This document shows, piece by piece, positions 17,124 through 26,204 of a DNA stretch of 44,448 bases. The notes under the pieces were generated by a model, which was given only the letters and a program-made list of their open reading frames with translations, was not told the origin of the DNA and made no database searches. Origin of the DNA: Halobiforma nitratireducens JCM 10879 (lineage in GTDB: Archaea > Halobacteriota > Halobacteria > Halobacteriales > Natrialbaceae). The translations under genes and the position numbers were made by a program. Where the stretch lies: the NCBI RefSeq assembly GCF_000337895.1, contig NZ_AOMA01000007.1, positions 1-44,448 on the forward strand, given 5' to 3'. Numbering within the stretch: the first letter of the stretch is position 1; every line of letters starts with the position of its first letter.

Positions 17124-18881
17124 ATGAAACGATCACGACGCGATCTACTGAGCACCGCATCGAAAGCATCGATCCTGCTTGCCGGACTCGGCGCGAGTTC
17201 GGCGGCAGCAACGGCAGCCCAGGAGTATCCCGAGTGGGACCCGGACGCCGTCTACACGAGCGGCGACCGCGTGATTTACGAGGGGTACGTCTGGGAGGCG
17301 AACTGGTGGACCCGGGGCGACGAACCCGGTGAGGGCGGCCAGTGGGGTCCCTGGGACGAAATCGAACCGGTCGAGGACGATCCAGAGCCCGAACCGCCGG
17401 AACTGAACGCGACTATCACGGCGAGTACGACTCGTGTCGAAGTCGGTGACGACGTCGAGTTCGACGGGAGCGACTCGGACGGCGATATCGACGAATACGC
17501 ATGGAATCTCGGCGACGGTAACGAGGCCGAGGGCGAGACCGTTACGCACAGCTACGACGAGACGGGCGAGTACGCGGTCGAACTGACCGTCACCGGTGCC
17601 GACGGCGAGACCGATACCGCCGCGATCGAACTGACCGTCACTGACGAGATCGAGGGGCCAGGCGACGAGTTCAAAGTCGTCGGCTACTACCCGGGCTGGA
17701 AATCCAACGCGGAGCAGGATTACTACCCGGAGGACGTCCCGTTTGACAAGATCACCGACATGCTGTACGCCTTCATCGATCTCGACGAGGACGGGAACGT
17801 CTTCCCGCCCTCGGACGACGAAACGGAGTTCGACATTCCCACGCAGTCACACGAGGAGAACCTGGAGGCGTTCGCGGAGCTTGCCGACGATGTCGACTGT
17901 CGGTTCCACCTGTCGGTCGGCGGCTGGACCCTGTCCGAGAACTTCCACATCGTCGCCGCGGACCCGGACATCCGCGAAGCGTTCGCACAGAACTGCGTCG
18001 AGTTGATGCGCGAGTACAACTTCGACGGCATCGACATCGACTGGGAACACCCCGGCCCCGAGCAAGGGCAGTGTCAGTGCGGTAACGACGACGACTACGA
18101 AAACCACGTCCGCTTGCTCGAGGACCTTCGCGAGGCACTCGACGAGGCGGCTGCCGAAGACGACACCGACTACTACCTGTCGGTGGCAAACGGTGGTTCG
18201 GACTGGAACGCCGGCGGGCTTCGCCACGATCAGATCGGGGAACTCTGTGACTCGGTGTACGTCATGGCCTACGACTTCACCGGCGAGTGGATGGATACCA
18301 TCGGCTTGAACGCGCCGCTGAACGGGCCCGACACGCATCCGACCAACGATCGCGACGTCTACCCCGACGGCGAGCAGTACTGGGTCGAGTACGCCGTCGA
18401 CGAGTTGTGGGCCGGCGACCACGGCGAAGAGGCCTACTGGCCCGGCCAGTGGGAGTATCCGCCCGCCGATCCCGCTGAGTACGACGAACTCGTCCTCGGG
18501 ATGCCGTTCTACGGCCGCGGGTTCTCGGTCAGCGAGTGGCAGAGCCCGCCCGAACTCGGCGGCAACTACAGCGGCCTGCCCGAAGGAACCTGGCACCACA
18601 TCCTCGAGGACGGAGAGGACGCGACCGGCGCGTTCGACTTCGGCGACATCGAGGAGAACCTGCGCGACGACGACGCCTGGGACGTCAACCGCCACGAGAT
18701 GGGTGAGGTCCCGTATCTCGTCAACGAGGACGAGGGAATCTTCATCAGCTACGACGACGAGGCAGCCATCGAGGCGAAAGTGGAGTTCGCCAAAGAGCGT
18801 GGCATGCAGGGCGTAATGTTCTGGGATCTCGCCCAGGACTGGAACGAGACGTTGCTGGATACGATCCTGCAGAACATCTAG
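17124..18881 (+). CDS. Secreted GH18 chitinase with chitin-binding and PKD domains
   Basis: The 585-residue enzyme repeats the layout of its upstream neighbour: Tat signal (MKRSRRDLLS), chitin-binding module (34-80), a short Pro/Glu linker, PKD domain (about 94-175) and GH18 domain (183-585). SVGGW is at 264-268, and DGIDIDWE at 301-308 has Glu308 as catalytic acid. A short insert after the motif contains CQCG. MAYDFTGEW and MFWDLAQDW are the later substrate-binding segments. Its GH18 domain differs clearly from the first one, while the N-terminal modules are nearly alike, so domains were shuffled or the modules are kept similar by gene conversion. The 89-base gap upstream shows no clear TATA box, so co-transcription is likely. 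Confidence 0.96.
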   Translation: MKRSRRDLLSTASKASILLAGLGASSAAATAAQEYPEWDPDAVYTSGDRVIYEGYVWEANWWTRGDEPGEGGQWGPWDEIEPVEDDPEPEPPELNATITASTTRVEVGDDVEFDGSDSDGDIDEYAWNLGDGNEAEGETVTHSYDETGEYAVELTVTGADGETDTAAIELTVTDEIEGPGDEFKVVGYYPGWKSNAEQDYYPEDVPFDKITDMLYAFIDLDEDGNVFPPSDDETEFDIPTQSHEENLEAFAELADDVDCRFHLSVGGWTLSENFHIVAADPDIREAFAQNCVELMREYNFDGIDIDWEHPGPEQGQCQCGNDDDYENHVRLLEDLREALDEAAAEDDTDYYLSVANGGSDWNAGGLRHDQIGELCDSVYVMAYDFTGEWMDTIGLNAPLNGPDTHPTNDRDVYPDGEQYWVEYAVDELWAGDHGEEAYWPGQWEYPPADPAEYDELVLGMPFYGRGFSVSEWQSPPELGGNYSGLPEGTWHHILEDGEDATGAFDFGDIEENLRDDDAWDVNRHEMGEVPYLVNEDEGIFISYDDEAAIEAKVEFAKERGMQGVMFWDLAQDWNETLLDTILQNI

Positions 18882-18915
18882 AACGAGACTTCGACACGAA
18901 ACTGCTACAGACAAC

Positions 18916-20568
18916 ATGAAACGAACCCGACGCACCGTACTCGGCACGGCATCGTCACTGACAACGATGGCGCTCCTGTTCGGAGGCAGCGCCAGCGCCA
19001 CCACACAGGAGTATCCCGAGTGGGACCCGGACACCGTCTACACGGGCGGCGACCGCGTCATCCACGAGGGGTACGTCTGGGAAGCGAACTGGTGGACCCG
19101 CGGCAGCGAACCCGGCGAAGGCGGCGAGTGGGGCCCATGGGACGAAATCGAACCCGTCGAGGACGATCCCGACCCAGACCCGGAACCTGAACCCGACCCG
19201 GAGCCACCGGAACTGAACGCGACTATCACGGCGAGTACGACCCGTATCGACGTCGGTGACGAGATCGAGTTCGACGCGAGCGACTCGGACGGCGACATCG
19301 ACGATTACGCCTGGGACCTCGGCGACGGCACGGACGCAAGCGGTGAGGCCGTTACCCACTCCTACGACGAGACAGGCGAGTACGCGGTCGAACTGACTGT
19401 CACCGACACCGACGGCGAGACCGATACCGATTCGACGACCGTCACCGTCACCGAGGAGTCCGAGAGCGACGTCACCGCCGACACCACGCTCGAGGAGTTC
19501 TTCTCGGCGTACGACACCGACTTCAACCCGGTGGAGACCGAGGGCGGCGTGCCCGGCCTGCTCCAAGCCGAGTTACACGAGGACGCAAGCGAGTTCGGTG
19601 CCGATCTCGAGGCGATCGAGAGCAACGCCGCGGACGGCTCGATGGAACTGGGCGCACTCGGTGACCGCGGCCTCGAGTTGGTCAAGCGGTTCGACGCCGA
19701 TGGCGTAGCCCGGGAAACCACCGCGCGGCTCATGCCCTGGTTGGCGGGGCTGGCCGAGGAGACCGAACCGATCCCGTTCAACGACGGCGGCGGACGGGAT
19801 GGTGGGTTGACGGCCGATGCGGGGCCGGTCTCGGCAACGAACGATCCGCCAACGCTCGTCCAGGACGCCTGGCCGAGCGGCGAGCAGTTCGACGACGTCT
19901 ACCAGCAGTCCGAGCGATCGGACTGGAGCAGTGGCGTCAGCCAGAGTCAGCACACAAACACCGAGAATCCGATCATCGACGCGACGACGAACAAGGAACA
20001 CCCCCTCACGGGCGAGTCGCTCGGCGAGGGCTTCACCGCGAACGCGCCTCTGGAGGCGACGGCGGAACTCCACGGGGAGGGCTGGCTCTTCGACATGGCG
20101 CTGGTGTTCGAGAACGTCACCGACGTGCCGCTGTTGGTCGACGGAGCGGTCATCTGGTGGGTCGGCCCGTCGAAAGGCGGCACTGGTCTCGACCAGTTCT
20201 CCTACGACAACGCCCAGCGGAAGAACTTCTCGGTGGGTCACCCACAGCGTGACGTCATCGAGGTGGCACTGCCGGACGCAGCCAAACCCGGTCCCTTCGA
20301 GGGAACCGACGCGCCGCTGTCGGCCTACGGCGTCCGGATGGCCCAGCACAACAACCCGTATCTGTACCGGACGCTCTATCCGAACCAGCAGTTCTCGATG
20401 ACCTATGGAAACGTCACGGGACCGAGCCAGTACGACTGGCCATACGACGACCTGCTCGAGGTGATGCTCGAGACCTGTCACGTCGAGTTCCGCGAGGAGT
20501 TGGACGACATCGAGCGAAACACCGAACTGGTCGACACGCTCGACATGAAGAACCGCTACGGGAACTGA
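18916..20568 (+). CDS. Secreted chitin-binding protein with PKD and an unrecognised C-terminal domain
   Basis: The 550-residue protein starts 35 bases after the previous chitinase gene. It has a Tat signal (MKRTRRTVLG), the same chitin-binding module (32-79), a (DP/EP)-rich linker (83-99) and a PKD domain (about 100-180). The remaining part, residues 186-550, matches no family I know. It has no GH18 DxxDxDxE motif, and it cannot be a copper monooxygenase of the usual kind because the mature N-terminus is not His. It contains many aromatic residues (VIWWVGPSKGG, DWPYDDLLE) and a helical first part (LEEFFSAYDTDF to about 300). Its place among chitinases suggests a chitin-related activity or cell attachment; no function can be assigned. 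Confidence 0.9.
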   Translation: MKRTRRTVLGTASSLTTMALLFGGSASATTQEYPEWDPDTVYTGGDRVIHEGYVWEANWWTRGSEPGEGGEWGPWDEIEPVEDDPDPDPEPEPDPEPPELNATITASTTRIDVGDEIEFDASDSDGDIDDYAWDLGDGTDASGEAVTHSYDETGEYAVELTVTDTDGETDTDSTTVTVTEESESDVTADTTLEEFFSAYDTDFNPVETEGGVPGLLQAELHEDASEFGADLEAIESNAADGSMELGALGDRGLELVKRFDADGVARETTARLMPWLAGLAEETEPIPFNDGGGRDGGLTADAGPVSATNDPPTLVQDAWPSGEQFDDVYQQSERSDWSSGVSQSQHTNTENPIIDATTNKEHPLTGESLGEGFTANAPLEATAELHGEGWLFDMALVFENVTDVPLLVDGAVIWWVGPSKGGTGLDQFSYDNAQRKNFSVGHPQRDVIEVALPDAAKPGPFEGTDAPLSAYGVRMAQHNNPYLYRTLYPNQQFSMTYGNVTGPSQYDWPYDDLLEVMLETCHVEFREELDDIERNTELVDTLDMKNRYGN

Positions 20569-20744
20569 CCCCACAGGCGGCCGTCCCGTCGGTGCCGGTA
20601 TCGTAGAACGTGTCCGAACCGTGAGTTCGGCCCGTTCTCGTCGACCGGTAGCGTCGCGTTCGGCACCGTCCGTGATATCGATCGCACTGTGACGACAGAG
20701 AAAGTGAGCAGATTCCGAATTCGACGATTCAACGATCCAAGACC

Positions 20745-22106
20745 ATGAAACGAACACGACGAGACCTACTCCGAAACGCATCGGCACTGTCCGCGCTGAC
20801 CGTTGGCGTCGGACTGAGCAGTACCGTCTCAGCTCGAGAGTATCCCGAGTGGGACCCAGACGCCGTCTACACGAGCGGCGACCGCGTCGTCCACGAGGGG
20901 TACGTCTGGGAGGCGAACTGGTGGACACGCGGCAACGAGCCCGGTGAGGGCGGCGAATGGGGGCCGTGGGACCAGGTCGAGCCGTACGATCCGGGACCGA
21001 CCGCCGCGTTTTCCGTCAGCGACTCGAGCCCGGAGCCGGGTGCGGAAGTCACGTTCGACGCGTCCGACGCCGAGGGCGACCTCGAGAGCTACGAGTGGGA
21101 GTTCGGTGACGACGCGACCGCGACCGGCGAGAAGGTTACACACGCCTACGACGCCACGGGCGAATACACGGCCGAACTCGTCGTCACCGACGTCGACGGC
21201 GACACCGACAGCACCCAGCGGACGCTGTACGTAGGCGAGGTCGAAGCGCCAACGCCGTCCGGCGTCTATACGCCATATCAGGGCACCTGGTACGATATCG
21301 TCGACGGCACGCTCGGTCGGAACACCGACCGCGTCATCATGTCGTTCATCGGCGATCCGTACCGGGACGGCGAGATATCGCCTGCCTGGCTCGCCAACTG
21401 CAACAATCGAAACTGTGAAGGCGAGTCGCTCGACACCTACGCCAGCGAGGTCCAGACGCTGCAAGACGAGGGAATCGAGGTCGGCCTCTCGATCGGCGGC
21501 TGGCAGAGTCCCGTGCTTGCCCGCGACGCAGACGATCCCGAGCAGCTCAAAGAGGCCTACGCGGACCTCCTCGATACGTTCGGTGTCACCCACCTCGACA
21601 TCGACGACGAGAACGCCGCGGACCCAGACCGACCTGACGACCTCCACCAGCTTCGCAACGAGGCGCTCGCGTTGCTCAAAGACGAGCGTCCCGAGGTCAC
21701 CGTCGGCTTTACCGTCTCCGCAACTCCTGACGGGATGGTAAGCTGGGGCGAATCGCCGGGCGAGGTCTTCATCGAGGATGCCGCCGACCGTGGTCTCGAA
21801 CTCGACTACGTCCAGTTGATGACGATGCACTTCGACGGCGCACCGGAGAACATCGAAACGATCACGTCGTCGCTCGAGGGGGCGGTCGACTTCCTCGAAA
21901 CGGTGTATCCCGACCAATCTCGAGCGGAGCTCTGGACGATGGTCGGCGTGACGCCGTATCTCGGGGAGATCACGACGGACACCGCAAGCGAACTCGTCGA
22001 GTATGCAAACGAGAAGGACATGTATAGCATCGCGCCGTGGGTACTCGGCGAAGACGACGACGGCGCGTTCTCGGAGGTCTTCTCCGAGTTCGAAAGCGAC
22101 GGCTGA
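20745..22106 (+). CDS. Secreted GH18 chitinase (ChiD/exochitinase-like) with chitin-binding and PKD domains
   Basis: The 453-residue enzyme has a Tat signal (MKRTRRDLLR), the shared chitin-binding module (32-79), a PKD domain (about 86-164) and a compact GH18 domain (170-453) of a different subfamily from the two upstream. SIGGW is at 249-253. The catalytic segment reads HLDIDDEN, with Asp285, Asp287 and Glu289, and the first Asp of the usual DxxDxDxE is Thr. This is common in the short barrel lineage. YVQLMTMHFDG and the final IAPWVLGEDD are typical of that group. A 176-base gap precedes it, so it may be transcribed on its own. It could supply an exo- or chitobiose-releasing activity. Confidence 0.93.
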   Translation: MKRTRRDLLRNASALSALTVGVGLSSTVSAREYPEWDPDAVYTSGDRVVHEGYVWEANWWTRGNEPGEGGEWGPWDQVEPYDPGPTAAFSVSDSSPEPGAEVTFDASDAEGDLESYEWEFGDDATATGEKVTHAYDATGEYTAELVVTDVDGDTDSTQRTLYVGEVEAPTPSGVYTPYQGTWYDIVDGTLGRNTDRVIMSFIGDPYRDGEISPAWLANCNNRNCEGESLDTYASEVQTLQDEGIEVGLSIGGWQSPVLARDADDPEQLKEAYADLLDTFGVTHLDIDDENAADPDRPDDLHQLRNEALALLKDERPEVTVGFTVSATPDGMVSWGESPGEVFIEDAADRGLELDYVQLMTMHFDGAPENIETITSSLEGAVDFLETVYPDQSRAELWTMVGVTPYLGEITTDTASELVEYANEKDMYSIAPWVLGEDDDGAFSEVFSEFESDG

Positions 22107-22213
22107 CACCTCACGCCGTCGACGGCCGTCTCACTCTCGCCACGCGTGGCCGGGTAGCCAACACTGATCGTGGTGTCGGCTGCCACGCGTGTGGCATCCA
22201 CCGACGTTTCCCA

Positions 22214-23215
22214 TCACTCCACCGAGAGCTCCTCGAGGTAGGCGTTCCAGACCGCCTCGGGATCCTCACAGGCGATGTCGGAGATCGATCGGCAGCCATC
22301 GTACCCCCACAGAAACACGCTGTCGACGCCGCCGTCGATCGCCGCACGCGTCGCGTTTCGAACGTCGGCGATGGTTTCGGGAGCGTCGTCGAGACGGAAC
22401 CCCTGAATCCAGATCTGGCTCGTGAGATCGTACTGCTCGGAGAGCGAGACCACGGTTTCAGTAGCCGACGCGACGAACTCCGGGCTCTCCTCGTCGTGGA
22501 TGGCCCAGTAGGGATCGGTCGCGAGGACGTCGAGGTGGTCCGTCGCCGCGAGCTGTTCCCAGTCGCGCAGGCCGTGATCCGGGTCTTCGAGGGGTAACAG
22601 ACAGACCGCGTTCTCGAGGCCGTATCTCGCAGTGTGTCCCATCATCTCCTCGAGAAACGAGAGCAACGACGCCTCCCGAAACTCGTCGATTCGGTCCGTT
22701 CGCGTCGCCGGCATCCGCTCGTCGTACTCCTCGCGGTACAGTTTTTGACAGCGTTCACATCGGCACGTCCAGGCTCCGTCGGGGAACTCCTCGTCGAACC
22801 ACTCGGGAATGTACCAGTGAGGTTCGTCCCAGAAGAGCACGTCGGCACCGACTGCTGCGGCGTCGGCGATCCACTCGCGCATGTACTCCCTGAAATCGGG
22901 GTCGTTGAAACACGCAGCCGGAAGCCGGTCGCCGGTCGACAACACCTGACAGCTCTCGGGATGGGTCCCGATGAACTCGGACAACGCCTCACCGCCGAAC
23001 ACCCGTCCGACCGACCACGGGTTCAGATAGACGGTGAAGCCACGTTCGTGGCTCGCGTCGACGATGTCGGCCATCGTCTCCCGATAATGTCGCCTGTCCC
23101 GTTCGCTAAACGTATGAAGGACGGCGTTCAGACCGCTCTCTCGAAACCGATCGAGGTCGTCTTCGACGCGCTGGGGATCCCTGACGCTGAAGTAACTCGT
23201 TCCTTTCTCGAGCAT
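22214..23215 (-). CDS. Putative TIM-barrel glycoside hydrolase-like protein, uncharacterised
   Basis: I do not recognise a named family. The 333-residue protein (start ATG at 23215, before EKGTSYFSVRD; an upstream in-frame ATG at 23236 is less likely) looks like a beta/alpha barrel. It has repeated strands such as GLNAVLHTF, GFTVYLNPW, ADVLFWDEPHWY, LDVLATDPYW, SQIWIQGF and SVFLWGYDG. The DEPHWY strand and the late DPYW strand carry acidic residues where glycosidases place their catalytic pair. A CRCERCQ cluster (Cys-x-Cys-x2-Cys) lies between them. There is no signal peptide, so it is cytoplasmic. It is convergent with the last chitinase gene, and an intracellular role on chitin sugars, such as exo-glucosaminidase, is possible but unproven. 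Confidence 0.75.
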   Translation of the reverse strand: MLEKGTSYFSVRDPQRVEDDLDRFRESGLNAVLHTFSERDRRHYRETMADIVDASHERGFTVYLNPWSVGRVFGGEALSEFIGTHPESCQVLSTGDRLPAACFNDPDFREYMREWIADAAAVGADVLFWDEPHWYIPEWFDEEFPDGAWTCRCERCQKLYREEYDERMPATRTDRIDEFREASLLSFLEEMMGHTARYGLENAVCLLPLEDPDHGLRDWEQLAATDHLDVLATDPYWAIHDEESPEFVASATETVVSLSEQYDLTSQIWIQGFRLDDAPETIADVRNATRAAIDGGVDSVFLWGYDGCRSISDIACEDPEAVWNAYLEELSVE

Positions 23216-23768
23216 CGAACAGGTATTCGAATTCAAACACGTTATTCTTTGGGTGGACGGGAGAGGAGTGGTCAGCGTTACTCGGAGACGTATATGCAGC
23301 GATAGGTTCGGGATATTTCCACCACACTAAATAGCATCCTCCTGATAGTTTGCAGTTATTGTATCTCACAGAGAACGATTTCGGAACCGGTTGTCAGCTA
23401 AGCCGTGGTATCCGCGTACCAGGTGGTACGTTTATTAGGCCACAAGAGACCACAACACTTCTGAAGCGATTCATCAGTTAAACGCAGATCGACTTGCGGA
23501 TCGGACCGTAGCCGTCGGACAGGATGTTATCGAAGCAATAGTCGAGTTAGAAAGTATTATCTAATTCTTATTATTTCTGGGATGGAAGTGTTTTGTGTTA
23601 CTTTGGCCCGCGTGGTACGTTTCTTCGCACCTCAGGACACGACTGGATAGAGAAACGCAGCCGAACCGTCCGACCCCCACGAGACTGCCAGTCTCAGACG
23701 GACGCCACAGGTGTTGGTTTCGAAGATTCTGTTATCGTTTTTATCGTTGCGGAGCGAACTGGCCCGTA
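23216..23768. other. Divergent intergenic region with a palindrome
   Basis: This 553-base gap separates the TIM-barrel gene and the membrane-protein gene. It is AT-rich in places (23320-23360, 23550-23580). It contains a palindrome at 23415-23430 whose right half, extended to TGGTACGTTT, recurs near 23613. No gene or RNA was recognised. Confidence 0.45.
23415..23430. repeat. Palindrome CGTACCA-GG-TGGTACG
   Basis: The 7-base arms are exact reverse complements with a 2-base centre. The site is about 200 bases upstream of the TIM-barrel gene start. It could be an operator. Confidence 0.45.
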
Positions 23769-24338
23769 ATGACGCTTCGAGCTGCAACCGTCCCCGCTTT
23801 GACGCTCGCGTATCCAGTCGCATACGTGCTCCTCTCGAGTGACCAGTACTGCGAGCCAGTCTGTGTCGACCCGACACTCCGTGGCGGACTGATCCTGTTC
23901 GGGAGCGTGCTCCTGTGTGCTGTCGCCGGCATCGCGATCGCTCGTGGGCTATCGCTCACGGCTCGGTTCGAAGGACGACCGATACCCGAGGAGATCGCTC
24001 ACCCCTCCCTTCCGTCGATAGCCGTCGTGGTCGTCGTCTTCGTGGGGTTCGTCGCTGGGGTAGCCACGCTCGAGTCGGGAGTACTCGAGTTCAGTCCGGC
24101 ACCGTTCCTCCTCAGCCTGGCGTTGTATCCCGTCGTGTGGCTGGGGTACGCGCTGACTGTCCCGCTCTCGTTGGTCTTCGCCACGGGCGGTGCCGATCCC
24201 GGCTCGGTCGGAACGCTCACGACGCGAACCGTAATCCTCGGAGTGGGGTTTGGACTCTCGGTAGTCTGGCACTTACTGTTAGTCCAGGCGAGTTCGCTGT
24301 TCGCCTCCGTCCACGGCGTCAGGACTCCGGGGCAGTAA
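23769..24338 (+). CDS. Predicted four-helix membrane protein, unknown function
   Basis: The 189-residue protein is mostly hydrophobic. Helices are at about residues 3-22, 40-60 (LILFGSVLLCAVAGIAIARG), 83-103 (SIAVVVVVFVGFVAGVATL), 112-137 and 150-172. The ATG at 23769 is preferred over an earlier in-frame TTG at 23595, because the extra sequence is basic and unlike haloarchaeal protein. Its last 20 bases overlap the 3' end of the convergent tfb gene. I do not recognise a family. Confidence 0.75.
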   Translation: MTLRAATVPALTLAYPVAYVLLSSDQYCEPVCVDPTLRGGLILFGSVLLCAVAGIAIARGLSLTARFEGRPIPEEIAHPSLPSIAVVVVVFVGFVAGVATLESGVLEFSPAPFLLSLALYPVVWLGYALTVPLSLVFATGGADPGSVGTLTTRTVILGVGFGLSVVWHLLLVQASSLFASVHGVRTPGQ

Positions 24339-25236
24339 CCTCGAGTTCCTTGAGCGCCGTCACCGTCGACCGAATGGTCACGGGGGCGACGTCGCCCGCG
24401 TCGGCGGCGGCCGCCTGGGTAACCGAGGGCCACTCCTCGCGTTCGCCGGCGGCCTCGTAGAGACAGGCAGCCGCAACCCCGCTCGGGTTCCGACCGCCGA
24501 CGCGATTCGCCTCGAGCAGCGCCCTGACGTACTCACGGGCGCGCTTCTCGACCTCAGTTCCGAGGTCGAGCTTCGTCGCGTACCGTGGCAGATACTCCGT
24601 CGGATCGATCGGCCCCGTCGGTAGTCCGAGTTCGCGATTCAGGGCGTCGTAGGCAGCGCGGAGTTCGGCCCTGTCGGCGCGGGCGACGGCGACGATTTCG
24701 TCGGTCGTTCTGGCCGTCGACCGCGTCCGACAGGTCGCGTAGATCGCCGCGGCGGCGAACCCTTCCAGGGATCGGCCCTGGAAGAGCCCCTCCGACTGGC
24801 CGGAGTCGAACAAGGCACAGGCCTGTTCCCGAACTGAATCGGGAAGGGAAAGGTGGGCGGTAATCCGCCGAATCTCCGCGAATCCGTACACCTGGTTGCG
24901 TTCGGCCTTCGAGGAGATGCGGGCACGATTGTGTTCGCGACGGAGGCGAGCGATCTGTCTTCGCTTGCGGCCAGTCAGGCGAGTTTCGTAACTCGAGTCA
25001 GCGCCAGTTCCGTAGCCAATTTCGGTCGAGAGGCCACGGTCGTGTCGCGACCGCGTCAGTGGGGCACCGGTCCGACGGCGATCGGTACCGTCGTCGAACG
25101 ATCGCCATTCGGGACCGTGATCGATCGCGTCTTCGTCGGCGACGAGGCCGCAGTCCTCGCAGACGAGTTCCGAGTCGAGAGAGCGCAGTCTGCCGTTGCA
25201 TTCGGGGCAGTTCGGTTTCGTATCGGCATTAACCAT
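24319..25236 (-). CDS. tfb: Transcription initiation factor TFB
   Basis: The 305-residue protein is the archaeal counterpart of TFIIB, which binds TBP and the BRE and recruits RNA polymerase. The N-terminal zinc ribbon has CPEC and CEDC (about residues 9-29). The B-reader/linker is followed by two cyclin folds, the first at about 105-195 and the second at about 205-295 (VGGRNPSGVAAACLYEAA). Haloarchaea have several TFBs with partly different target genes. This copy has a fairly divergent linker and C-terminus and may be an accessory member, but which one cannot be told. Confidence 0.96.
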   Translation of the reverse strand: MVNADTKPNCPECNGRLRSLDSELVCEDCGLVADEDAIDHGPEWRSFDDGTDRRRTGAPLTRSRHDRGLSTEIGYGTGADSSYETRLTGRKRRQIARLRREHNRARISSKAERNQVYGFAEIRRITAHLSLPDSVREQACALFDSGQSEGLFQGRSLEGFAAAAIYATCRTRSTARTTDEIVAVARADRAELRAAYDALNRELGLPTGPIDPTEYLPRYATKLDLGTEVEKRAREYVRALLEANRVGGRNPSGVAAACLYEAAGEREEWPSVTQAAAADAGDVAPVTIRSTVTALKELEVTAPES

Positions 25237-25276
25237 CGGTAATCCGTATTGTGGAAGAAGTGTATCTGCACCAATG

Positions 25277-25284
25277 TATTTAAA
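25277..25284 (-). promoter_or_regulatory. TATA box of the tfb gene
   Basis: On the minus strand the sequence reads TTTAAATA. It is centred about 44 bases upstream of the ATG at 25236, which predicts a short leader of about 18 bases. Confidence 0.6.
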
Positions 25285-25401
25285 CTAATGGATCGATATC
25301 GGAATTAACGCGCGGTCGTATTCAACGACCATCGGTTCTTACACTCGCCGCTGCGTTTTATGCAGCGTCTCGTCGTAGGCGGAGACGAGCACTCCCCTCA
25401 C

Positions 25402-26200
25402 ATGAGTGACAGCAGCGAACGAGTCAGTTCGAACGACCGAACGGAAGCCGGCGGGGCGCAGACGGTACCTCGAGCCCCACACGTCGCCACGATGACCTGG
25501 CGCGACGGGTTGTTCGCCCACTGGCCGGTCGATCCCGACGAGTTGCGACATCGAATCCCTGGCGAGTTAAAACTCGAGACGCGAGACGGACGGGCGTGGG
25601 TGAGCGTGTTGCCGTTCGTACTCGCAAACGTCGGCGTTCGCGGTTCGCCGCCGATCACGAGAACCGCCTTTCCCGAACTCAACGTGCGAACGTACGTCAG
25701 GTACGGCGGCGATTCGGGGCTGTTGTTCTTCAGTATCGACGTTGGGGCTCCGCTGCTGGCGTCGCTGGTGCGTCGGACCACACGGCTACCGGTCAGGTAC
25801 GCACGGATACAGGTCAGCACCGACGGGACCCAGGTTGCGTTCTCGAGTCGGCGATCACGGTCCCGTTCGAGAAATCGGGATGCGTCCGGAGCACGTGTCG
25901 GGCCGCAGGACGGTTTCAGCGAGGTTCGATTCCGGGGAGCCAGCCTCACCCGAACGCGGTACTCTCGCCCACTGGCTCACCGAACGGCGACGGTTCTACG
26001 CGGCCGAACGTCGTGGCGTCCTCACGGGCGAACTATCCCACGACCCCTGGCCGCTCCAGCCAGCGACGGTAACCATCAACGAAAACACCCTGTTCGAAGC
26101 GAACGGTCTCCCCCAGCCGGAGGGAGAGCCAGTCTGTCACTTCTGTGGCAAACTCGAGATGACGGGCTCGATTCCGCGGCGGCTGCAAGCACCGGGCTGA
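25402..26200 (+). pseudogene. DUF2071 (YqjF-like) gene broken by a frameshift
   Basis: The first part, frame 1 from the ATG at 25402, matches the start of DUF2071 proteins: MTWRDGLFAHWPVDPDELRHRIP and then YARIQVSTDGTQVAFSSRR. The second part, GTLAHWLTERRRFYAAERRG through to PWPLQPATVTINENTLFEANGL, continues the family but in the +1 frame and stops at 26200. The switch lies at about 25905-25925, near the GGTTTC run, and needs one extra base or two missing bases. Either the gene is inactivated or the assembly has an indel here. An intact protein would be about 265 residues. The function of the family is unknown. Confidence 0.8.
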
Positions 26201-26204
26201 CCGT

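Noticed and set aside
18916..20568. Idea that the third chitin-binding protein is a lytic polysaccharide monooxygenase
   Set aside because: LPMOs need a mature N-terminal His for copper. Here the export signal is followed by the chitin-binding module and no such His.
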